Assembly: GCF_002237655.1 (NCBI RefSeq)
Contig: NZ_NOKT01000039.1
Coordinates: 1-64,000, forward strand
DNA length: 64,000 nucleotides
Direction of reading: 5' to 3'
DNA from: Streptomyces sp. XY006
Lineage (GTDB): Bacteria; Actinomycetota; Actinomycetes; Streptomycetales; Streptomycetaceae
In this document: positions 57,921 through 64,000 of the stretch, in pieces
How the letters are laid out: every line of letters begins with the position of its first letter
Numbering within the stretch: the first letter of the stretch is position 1
The notes under the pieces: model-generated
The model's input: only the letters and a program-made list of their open reading frames with translations
Told to the model about the DNA's origin: nothing
The model's database searches: none
Translations under genes and position numbers: made by a program

Positions 57921-58568
57921 ATGTCCGCCCAGAGGTCAGCCCAGCCCGCCCCCGGCAAGTCCGCCCCCGACTCCACCCGCCGCAGCGAGAAGTCCCGCCG
58001 CGCCATCTACGACGCCGCCCTCGCCCTCGTCGTCGAGGTCGGCTACCCGAAGACCACCATCGAGGGAATCGCCGCCCGCGCCGGCGTCGGGAAGCAGACG
58101 ATCTACCGGTGGTGGTCGTCCAAGGCGGACGTGCTGATGGAGGCCTTCCTCGACCTGGCCGAACGGTCCCAGCAGGAGGCCTCGGCGGAGCCGGTGTCGT
58201 ACACCTTCCCGGACACCGGGGACATCGCCGCCGACCTCAAGACCGTCCTGCGCGCCACCGTCGACGAACTGCGCGACCCCCGCTTCGAGGCGCCGTCCCG
58301 CGCGCTGGCCGCCGAGGGCGTCGTCAACGAGCAGCTCGGGCGCGAGCTCGTGGCCAAGCTGCTGCAGCCCTCACTCGACCTGTACATGGACCGGCTGCGC
58401 GCCGCGCAGGCCGCCGGGCAGGTCCGGGAGGGCCTCGACCTGCGCATCGCGCTGGAGTTCTTCATCTCCCCGCTCGCCCAGCGCTGGCTGCAGCACACCG
58501 GCCCGATCTCCCACGAGTACACCGACACCCTCGTCGACTACGCCCTTCACGGCCTCGCGCCCCGCTGA
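57921..58568 (+). CDS. TetR/AcrR family transcriptional regulator
   Basis: A 215-aa protein. The N-terminal HTH is AIYDAALALVVEVGYPKTTI, then EGIAARAGVGKQTIYRWWSSKADVL. A TetR C-terminal ligand domain follows (FPDTGDIAADLKTVLRATVDEL, then ALEFFISPLAQRWLQHTG). Two matching operators precede it, so it probably represses itself and perhaps the divergent small gene. Its 3' end overlaps the convergent GDPD gene by 22 bases. Confidence 0.92.
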   Translation: MSAQRSAQPAPGKSAPDSTRRSEKSRRAIYDAALALVVEVGYPKTTIEGIAARAGVGKQTIYRWWSSKADVLMEAFLDLAERSQQEASAEPVSYTFPDTGDIAADLKTVLRATVDELRDPRFEAPSRALAAEGVVNEQLGRELVAKLLQPSLDLYMDRLRAAQAAGQVREGLDLRIALEFFISPLAQRWLQHTGPISHEYTDTLVDYALHGLAPR

Positions 58569-59404
58569 GCGGCCCGGGCCAGCCGCCCCGGCGCGTCCGT
58601 GATCACCCCGTCGCAGCCCAGCGCCAGCACCCGGTCCCGCTGCGCGTCGGTCACCACCGTGTGCGCCCACACCCGCGGGATCCCCGACCGCACCGCCCGC
58701 AGCAGGTCCGCGTCACGCGCCCGGTGGTCCACGTCCAGCAGATCGACGAACGACCGCCAGCGCTCGGGGCGGTCCGTACGCAGCTGCTCCGCCGAGCGCC
58801 ACACCTGCGCGAGCAGGCCGAGGTGGTGCGCGCGCCGGGCCACCTCGGGGTCGTTGGAGTTCACGAACACCGAGCGGGCCAGGCCCCGGGCCCGGATCAG
58901 GGCGGCCAGCCGGTCCAGGGCCCGCGGGTCCTTCGCCTCCAGCATCAGCACGATCCGGCCGCCGAAACGGTCCAGCACCTCGGCGACCGTCGGCGGCCGC
59001 TCGGACCGCCAGCTCCCGGGGAGCCGGTCCTTCGGGCGCAGCCGTACGCCTTGCCACTCCTGCGCGTCCAGGCCGTGCACCGCGCCGCCCAGGTAGGTCG
59101 TGCGGTTCAGGGTCTCGTCGTGGAACACCACCGGCGTGCCGTCGCGCAGCAGCCGGGTGTCGAAGTCCAGCACCTGCGCCGTCCCGCGCTCATAGGCCGC
59201 CATCAGGCCCGTCATGCTGTTCTCGGGGACCTCGCGGGCGCCGCCGCGGTGGGCGACGTAGGTGATCCGGGGCAGTGCCGCCACGGTCAGCGGTCCGGCG
59301 CCCCACTCCAGCGGGGCCGGGGCGCGGCCGGCGGGGCCCGTGAGGACGAGCGGGACCACGGATGCCGCGGTGGCCAGGGCCGTCAGCGCGATGCTTGTGA
59401 CCAT
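58547..59404 (-). CDS. Glycerophosphodiester phosphodiesterase
   Basis: A 285-aa protein. The N-terminal hydrophobic segment (SIALTALATAASVVPLVL) is a signal anchor. The GDPD domain follows, with YVAHRGG, ENSMTGLMAAYERG, FDTRLLRDGTPVVFHDETLNRTT, LMLEAKDP and the C-terminal GCDGVITDAPGRL. It hydrolyses glycerophosphodiesters outside the membrane. ATG 59404 is conservative; an in-frame GTG at 59449 would add ARFARTWRPTVFAM, whose arginines would give a better inside-positive signal. Confidence 0.88.
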   Translation of the reverse strand: MVTSIALTALATAASVVPLVLTGPAGRAPAPLEWGAGPLTVAALPRITYVAHRGGAREVPENSMTGLMAAYERGTAQVLDFDTRLLRDGTPVVFHDETLNRTTYLGGAVHGLDAQEWQGVRLRPKDRLPGSWRSERPPTVAEVLDRFGGRIVLMLEAKDPRALDRLAALIRARGLARSVFVNSNDPEVARRAHHLGLLAQVWRSAEQLRTDRPERWRSFVDLLDVDHRARDADLLRAVRSGIPRVWAHTVVTDAQRDRVLALGCDGVITDAPGRLARAAQRGARP

Positions 59405-59504
59405 GGCGAACACGGTAGGACGCCATGTCCTGGCAAAGCGGGCAATGACACCCGATGGCCGGGCTGCGCCCCCTTTCGTCCCCTGGCATATGCCTCGCCC
59501 GCCG

Positions 59505-59557
59505 GTGCGCGTCTCGCCCCACCGGTCCACGTCTCGCCCCACCGGTCCGTGTCTCGG
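59505..59557. repeat. 20-bp tandem repeat, about 2.5 copies
   Basis: GTCTCGCCCCACCGGTCC occurs at 59511 and 59531, with a partial third copy at 59551. It lies in the 250-base gap between the divergent GDPD and primase-like genes. No gene was found there. Confidence 0.65.
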
Positions 59558-59653
59558 CCCTCATGCCCCGGATGTGGGCACTGGCCCCCCGGTGCGCGGG
59601 AAGATGGGACCATAGGGCATGCTGTTCCGCACGACGGCGAGGCGAGGGGATAG

Positions 59654-60385
59654 ATGAGCGCGGAGTTCGGCGGCCGGACCGGCCTGCAGGGCAAACTCAC
59701 CCAGTGGCTGCGCGCGGGGCGCCGGCCCAAGGAGACCGCCGGGGACGGCGGCCGTGAGGCCCTGCTGCTCGCCGCCGCCGGCGCGGGGCTGCCGCTCGCG
59801 CCCGCCGCCCACCCGGCCGGGTACCGCTGCTCCTGCGACCGCGTCGGCTGTCCCACCCCCGCCCGGCACCCGGTGTCCTTCGCCTGGCAGACGCAGTCCA
59901 CCACCGACCGCGCCCAGGTCGAGCGCTGGGCCCGCCATCAGCCGCAGGCCAACTTCATCACCGCGACCGGCATGGTGCACGACGTCCTCGACGTGCCCCT
60001 CGACGCCGGTCGCGCCGCGTTGGAGCGGCTGCTGGCCGAGGGCGTCGAGGTCGGGCCGGTCGCCGAGAGCGACGACGGACGCATGCTCTTCTTCACCCTC
60101 ACGCGCGGTACGCCCGAGGACGAGGACGAGTGGTGGCCGTGCGAGCTGGACTGCCACCCCGAGACGATGGACGAGCACCCCGGGCTGCGCTGGCACTGCC
60201 GCGGCTCCTACGTCCTCGTACCGCCGGCGCGGCTGCCCGGTGAGGACCAGTCGGTGCGGTGGGTGCGCGGGCCCGAGCACGCGCTGCCCGATCCGCTGAG
60301 CCTGCTGGAGGTGCTCACCGAGGTCTGCGCGCGCTACGCCGGTGAGGAGAGCGACCAGCGGGCGGCCTGGCCCCTGCGGCACTGA
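59654..60385 (+). CDS. Primase-polymerase N-terminal-domain-like protein
   Basis: A 243-aa protein resembling the bifunctional DNA primase/polymerase (prim-pol) N-terminal domain: LAAAGAGLPLAPAAHPAGYR, CDRVGCPTPARHPVSFAWQT (Cys/His zinc site), and ANFITATGMVHDVLDVPLDAG. In the last of these, DVLDVP replaces the usual metal-binding DVVDVD, so one aspartate of the catalytic pair seems to be missing. Polymerase activity is therefore doubtful. No helicase or plasmid gene accompanies it. Confidence 0.75.
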   Translation: MSAEFGGRTGLQGKLTQWLRAGRRPKETAGDGGREALLLAAAGAGLPLAPAAHPAGYRCSCDRVGCPTPARHPVSFAWQTQSTTDRAQVERWARHQPQANFITATGMVHDVLDVPLDAGRAALERLLAEGVEVGPVAESDDGRMLFFTLTRGTPEDEDEWWPCELDCHPETMDEHPGLRWHCRGSYVLVPPARLPGEDQSVRWVRGPEHALPDPLSLLEVLTEVCARYAGEESDQRAAWPLRH

Positions 60386-60415
60386 GCACCCGCCGCACCC
60401 GCCCGGCCGGCCGCG

Positions 60416-61408
60416 CTACGAACCCTCCGCCGCCGTCAGGCCCTGGATCCGGCCCAGGATCGTCACCTTGCCCGGGCCCTTGGGGTCCAGCGCCACCTCG
60501 TTGGAGACGAACTCCATCGTGAGGGACTGCTTGATCTCGCCCTTCGTCAGGGCCTGCACGTCCTTGTTGGGCACGGGGACCGAGGTGCCCGCGGCCGCCG
60601 TCTGCTTCTCGTAGTGGCGCGTGGTGAAGAACACCAGCGCTCCGCCGTCCGTCGTGCGCAGGGCCAGCGGCGCGTAGTCGCCGTTCGTCAGCGGCTCGTC
60701 GATGTACTGGGTGACCAGGCCCGGCTTCTTGGCGTTCTTCTGGCGCAGGGTGCGCCACTGGGTGGTGTGCGGGCCGTCCGCGAAGGTCTCGCCGCCGTCC
60801 TTCAGATACGTGGTGTAGCTCCGGCTCAGCTCGCCCGGATCGGCGGCCAGACCGGCCGACTTCACGGGGACGGACTCGGCCCAGCCGTCCGCGTCCTTCT
60901 CGAACTCCGGGACCTTGCCCGGCGCGACGAGCGTCAGGTACGCCACCTGGAACGGGGCGTCGAGGCTGCTGCGGGTGAACACGAGGAGCCAGCGGGCGCT
61001 GCCGCCCTTGTTGCCGGCGGCGTCGACGAGGAACCAGCGGGGCCAGCCGGCCTTCTTGGGGATGGTGAACTTCGCGTCCGTCAGCTTCAGCGGGGTGTGG
61101 TTCGGGTTGCCGTCCGGGTTGTTCGCCCTGCCGGCCTTCAGCCGGGCCGCGTCGATGTCGGCGAGGGCGCCCGTGGTGTGGTCGGCGTCCAGGGCGGCGT
61201 CGTAGGCCCTGTCGGCCTTGTTGTAGGCGGCCGTGAACTGCCGGAGGGCCTCGGCGGCTTCGGCGCGGGTGGTGGACGGGAGGATCTCCCGTTCGCCGTG
61301 CACCACGACGCAGCCACCGGCCGTCAGCGACAAAGCGGTCACTGGCGCTGCTATGAGGGCGCTCCGGGCGGACCTGCGGAGCGTTCGAGGGTCGCGATCC
61401 CTGCTCAT
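60416..61408 (-). CDS. Putative lipoprotein of unknown function
   Basis: A 330-aa protein. The signal peptide ALIAAPVTALSLTAGGC ends in a lipobox with Cys33, so it is probably lipid-anchored outside the membrane. The mature part has AEALRQFTAAYNKADRAYDA near the start and a beta-rich body (WPRWFLVDAAGNKGGSARWL, then YAPLALRTTDGGALVFFTTR). No family recognised with confidence. It is on the same strand as the efe genes, about 100 bases downstream of efeU, so it may be co-expressed. Confidence 0.75.
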   Translation of the reverse strand: MSRDRDPRTLRRSARSALIAAPVTALSLTAGGCVVVHGEREILPSTTRAEAAEALRQFTAAYNKADRAYDAALDADHTTGALADIDAARLKAGRANNPDGNPNHTPLKLTDAKFTIPKKAGWPRWFLVDAAGNKGGSARWLLVFTRSSLDAPFQVAYLTLVAPGKVPEFEKDADGWAESVPVKSAGLAADPGELSRSYTTYLKDGGETFADGPHTTQWRTLRQKNAKKPGLVTQYIDEPLTNGDYAPLALRTTDGGALVFFTTRHYEKQTAAAGTSVPVPNKDVQALTKGEIKQSLTMEFVSNEVALDPKGPGKVTILGRIQGLTAAEGS

Positions 61409-61510
61409 CGGGTTCCTTCACCTTCCCCTTTCCGGAGGCGAACCCTACCGGGTGCCTCCGGCGGCCGGGCCGGGGCGGGGCGGTGTGGAGGACGGCGGAC
61501 CCCGTCGCCC

Positions 61511-62341
61511 TCAGGCCCGGTCGCCCACCGCTTCCCGGGCGGTCCTGGCCGGGGCGAAGAAGAGGGCCAGGGTGGGCACCAAGTAGAGAAGCCACACCGT
61601 GACTTGGAGGATCGTCGGGTCGGGCTGGAAGTTGAGGATGCCCTTCAGCAGGGTGCCGTACCAGCTGTCCGGCGGGATCGTGCCGGAGATGTCGAAGGCC
61701 TTGTCGTTGAGGCCGGGCAGGAAGTCGGCCTCCTGGAGGTCGTGGAAGCCGTACGCCAGGACACCCGCCGCGACCACCACCAGCATGGCGCCGGTGTACG
61801 TGAAGAACTTCGACAGGTTGATGCGCAGGGCGCCCCGGTAGAACAGCCAGCCCAGCAGGACCGCTGTCAGCAGGCCCAGGGCGACGCCCAGCAGGGGACG
61901 CGGGGTGCCGTCGCTCGCCGCGTGGACCGACGCCCAGACGAACAGGGCCGTCTCCAGGCCCTCCCGGCCGACCGCGAGGAACGCCGTGGCGACCAGCGCG
62001 CCGGTGCCCATCGCGAGGGCGGCGTCCAGCCGGCCGTGCAGCTCGGACCTGAGGTGCCGGGCCGTGCGGCGCATCCAGAACACCATCCACGTCACCAGGC
62101 CGACCGCGAGGATCGACAGCGAGCCGCCGAGCGCCTCCTGCGCCTGGAACGTCAGCTCCTGCGAGCCGAATTCGAGGGCGCAGCCGAAACCGAGCGCGAG
62201 CGCCACGGCGACGCCGATGCCCGTCCAGATCGGCTTCAGCGCGTCCCTGCGGTCCGTCTTGACGAGGTAGGCGATGAGGATGCAGACGACCAGGCTCGCC
62301 TCCAGACCCTCGCGCAGACCGATCAGGTAGTTGGAGAACAC
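61511..62341 (-). CDS. efeU: EfeU/FTR1-type ferrous/ferric iron permease
   Basis: A 276-aa protein with seven TM segments. Both REGLE iron-binding motifs are present: IGLREGLEASLVV near the N-terminus and LAVGREGLETALFV in the middle. It forms the membrane channel of the Efe system. It starts at a GTG 4 bases after the efeB stop, which implies tight coupling. There is a large extracytoplasmic loop near the C-terminus (LPGLNDKAFDISGTIPPDSW). Confidence 0.93.
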   Translation of the reverse strand: MFSNYLIGLREGLEASLVVCILIAYLVKTDRRDALKPIWTGIGVAVALALGFGCALEFGSQELTFQAQEALGGSLSILAVGLVTWMVFWMRRTARHLRSELHGRLDAALAMGTGALVATAFLAVGREGLETALFVWASVHAASDGTPRPLLGVALGLLTAVLLGWLFYRGALRINLSKFFTYTGAMLVVVAAGVLAYGFHDLQEADFLPGLNDKAFDISGTIPPDSWYGTLLKGILNFQPDPTILQVTVWLLYLVPTLALFFAPARTAREAVGDRA

Positions 62342-62345
62342 GGGC

Positions 62346-63587
62346 CTAGGCCTCCTCGGAGAACAGCGTCCGGCCCCACCAGTCGTCCTGGTCGCGGACG
62401 CCCGGCGGGACGGCGAAGAGCGCCGAACCGACGTGCTGGATGTACTCGTTGAGCGCGTCCGCCGCCAGGTTGCGCTGGATCGGGATGAACCCCTCGCGGA
62501 CGTCGCGCTGGTAGGCCAGGAAGAACAGGCCCGCGTCCAGGCGGCCCAGGCCGTCCGTGCCGTCGGTGAAGGAGTAGCCGCGGCGCAGGATCGTCGCCCC
62601 CCGGTTGGCGTCGGGGTGCGCCAGCCGCACGTGCGCGTCGGGCTTCATCGCCTTCAGGAACGGCTCGTCGCGCTCCTTGGCCCTGCCCACCGGCGCACCC
62701 TCGCCCTTGTCGCGGCCGAAGATGTCCTCCTGCTCCTGCAGCGAGGTGCGGTCCCAGGTCTCGATGTGCATGCGGATACGCCGGGCGACCAGGTAGCTGC
62801 CGCCCGCCATCCAGGCCGGGCCGTCCTTCTCGCCCACCCAGACGAACTTCTTCAGCCGGTCCGTCTCCGTGCCCGCGATGTTGCGCGTGCCGTCCTTGAA
62901 ACCGAACAGGTTGCGCGGGGTCTGCCCCTCGGGCGTCGTCGAGGACGTCTTGCCGAATCCGAGCTGCGACCAGCGGATGACGACCTTGCCGAAGCCGATG
63001 CGGGCCAGGTTGCGGATCGCGTGCACGGCGACCTGCGGGTCGTCGGCACAGGCCTGGATGCACAGGTCGCCCCCGCTGCGGGCCTTGTCCAGGTTGTCGC
63101 CGGCGAACTTCGGCAGGTCGACCAGGGCTTCGGGGCGGCGGTCCGCGAGGCCGAACCGGGTGAACAGGCTCGGGCCGAAGCCGATCGTCAGGGTCAGCCG
63201 GGAGGGCTGAAGGCCCAGCGCCTCGCCCGTGTCGTCCGGGGGCGCCTCGGCCAGGCCGCCGTAGGCGCCCTCGCCGACGGTCCGGCCGGCCGTCATGCGC
63301 CGGGCCGCCTCCGTCCAGTCCTTCAGCAGCCCGGCGAAGGCCGCGCGGTCCTCGGTGGTCACGTCGAACGCGGCGAAGTGCAGGCGGTCCTGCACCGGGG
63401 TGGCGATGCCCGCCTGGTGAGGTCCGTGGAACGGGATCGCCGTGCCGGCGGCCGGCGTGGCGGCGTCGTCGTCCGTGCGGGCGATCGCCACCGCGCCCCC
63501 CGCCGCCGCCGCGCCGAGCGCCAGGCCCGCGCCGCCCCAGCCGAGCAGCGAACGCCGGGAGGGAGAAGGTCCGTTGGAGTCCGTCAT
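62346..63587 (-). CDS. efeB: EfeB/DtpA-type DyP peroxidase, Tat-exported
   Basis: A 413-aa haem peroxidase. The twin-arginine signal is SRRSLLGWGGAGLALGAAAA. The DyP domain has DLCIQACADDPQVAVHAIRN, NLFGFKDGTRN (GxxDG distal Asp), HVRLAHPDANRGATILRRGY (proximal His region) and LFFLAYQRDVREGFIPIQRN. The matching Streptomyces lividans protein is DtpA. In the Efe system the peroxidase oxidises ferrous iron before uptake. It sits between efeO and efeU, transcribed from the right. Confidence 0.93.
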   Translation of the reverse strand: MTDSNGPSPSRRSLLGWGGAGLALGAAAAGGAVAIARTDDDAATPAAGTAIPFHGPHQAGIATPVQDRLHFAAFDVTTEDRAAFAGLLKDWTEAARRMTAGRTVGEGAYGGLAEAPPDDTGEALGLQPSRLTLTIGFGPSLFTRFGLADRRPEALVDLPKFAGDNLDKARSGGDLCIQACADDPQVAVHAIRNLARIGFGKVVIRWSQLGFGKTSSTTPEGQTPRNLFGFKDGTRNIAGTETDRLKKFVWVGEKDGPAWMAGGSYLVARRIRMHIETWDRTSLQEQEDIFGRDKGEGAPVGRAKERDEPFLKAMKPDAHVRLAHPDANRGATILRRGYSFTDGTDGLGRLDAGLFFLAYQRDVREGFIPIQRNLAADALNEYIQHVGSALFAVPPGVRDQDDWWGRTLFSEEA

Positions 63588-63600
63588 GGTGGGGTCCCGG

Positions 63601-64000
63601 TCACTTGACGACGGCCGCGGCGAGCTTCGACAGCGGCTCCGCGAGGGCGTTGACCGCGTCCGAGAGATCCTTGCGGTCCGCCTTGCCGACCTTGTCGTAG
63701 GAGGTGAAGTCGTACGAGCCGGCGTTCGGGCGGTACCGGTCGAGAAGCCCGTTCAGCGCGGCGAACTGCCGGTCCAGCTCGGCGACCAGGTCCGCGTCGT
63801 TCTCCCGGGCGACCGGCTTGAGCAGGTCGTACGACGTCTGCGCGCCCTCCACGTTGGCCTTGAAGTCGACGAGGTCGGTGTGCGAGTAGCGCTCCTCCTC
63901 GCCGGTGACCTTGCCGGTGGCGACCTCGTCGAGGAGTTCCTTGGCGCCGTTGGCCATGGAGGTGGGGGTGATCTCGGCCGTGCCGACCCGCTTCTGCCAG
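63601..64000 (-). CDS. efeO: EfeO iron-binding lipoprotein/periplasmic component (5' end outside window)
   Basis: The frame is open to the right edge of the window, so the N-terminus with its signal and cupredoxin part is missing. The visible C-terminal peptidase-M75-like part reads GTAEITPTSMANGAKELLDE, then EERYSHTDLVDFKANVEGAQ, then LNGLLDRYRPNAGSYDFTSY. It precedes efeB by 13 bases, so the operon runs efeO-efeB-efeU towards the left. Confidence 0.9.
   Translation of the reverse strand, partial: WQKRVGTAEITPTSMANGAKELLDEVATGKVTGEEERYSHTDLVDFKANVEGAQTSYDLLKPVARENDADLVAELDRQFAALNGLLDRYRPNAGSYDFTSYDKVGKADRKDLSDAVNALAEPLSKLAAAVVK

Overview
The window is high-GC actinobacterial chromosome and looks like Streptomyces: very strong third-position GC, many GTG starts, and ATGA/GTGA translational coupling. 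The outer flanks hold housekeeping genes in an order I recall (from memory, not checked) from the S. coelicolor SCO2276-SCO2299 interval: an RNase H/acid phosphatase, KDPG aldolase, yaaA and the RNase P RNA on the left, and a PhoD-type phosphatase and an efeO-efeB-efeU iron-uptake operon on the right. Two large accessory blocks lie between these flanks.

Block 1 (about 6.6-20.4 kb) is an integrated genomic island. The last 28 bases of rnpB are repeated perfectly at 20397-20424, as expected of attL/attR after integration into the 3' end of rnpB. No integrase is visible. The island carries (i) a Gabija-type pair, an OLD-family ATPase/TOPRIM nuclease followed by a UvrD-like helicase; (ii) an unrecognised two-gene unit; (iii) a tightly packed operon with a PycTM-like membrane effector, a Crp-like cyclic-nucleotide-binding regulator, a class III nucleotide cyclase, a large P-loop protein and two unknown proteins; (iv) an RHH/ParB-like gene with a palindromic operator, and a truncated relative; (v) the remains of a graspetide (ATP-grasp RiPP) cluster with an intact PIMT-like methyltransferase. 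The cyclase C-terminus and the P-loop protein N-terminus share a 15-residue motif (V-x-F-x-Q-Y-G-x-x-G-x-Q-A-x-N). I read this operon as a possible expanded Pycsar-like defence system in which the cyclase and the NTPase communicate through a homotypic motif. A DUF262/DUF1524 (GmrSD-like) gene sits just outside attR.

Block 2 (about 22.2-47.0 kb) is a biosynthetic gene cluster. A lysine N6-hydroxylase, a DAO-type FAD oxidase and a cupin-methionyl-tRNA-synthetase fusion form the hydrazine (N-N bond) cassette known from s56-p1 and triacsin biosynthesis, which makes hydrazinoacetic acid from lysine and glycine. Beside them are an acyl-adenylating enzyme, a GNAT acyltransferase, an alpha/beta hydrolase, a JmjC-type oxygenase, an ATP-grasp amino-acid ligase, two MFS exporters, and a 3747-residue megasynthase on the opposite strand with the order FAAL-ACP-KS-AT-ACP-luciferase-like monooxygenase-C-A-PCP-C and no thioesterase. 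The inferred product is a short acylated, N-N-bond-containing lipopeptide or polyketide-peptide released by the terminal C domain. Several proteins of this cluster contain in-frame tandem repeats.

The right flank (47-64 kb) is ordinary chromosome: MazG-like and DoxX proteins, SDR, PhoD, Gfo/Idh/MocA oxidoreductase, Bcr/CflA exporter, serine hydrolase, a SLATT-type membrane protein, Rsm22-like methyltransferase, a TetR regulator with two matching operators, GDPD, a primase-polymerase-like protein, and the efe operon, cut by the right edge.
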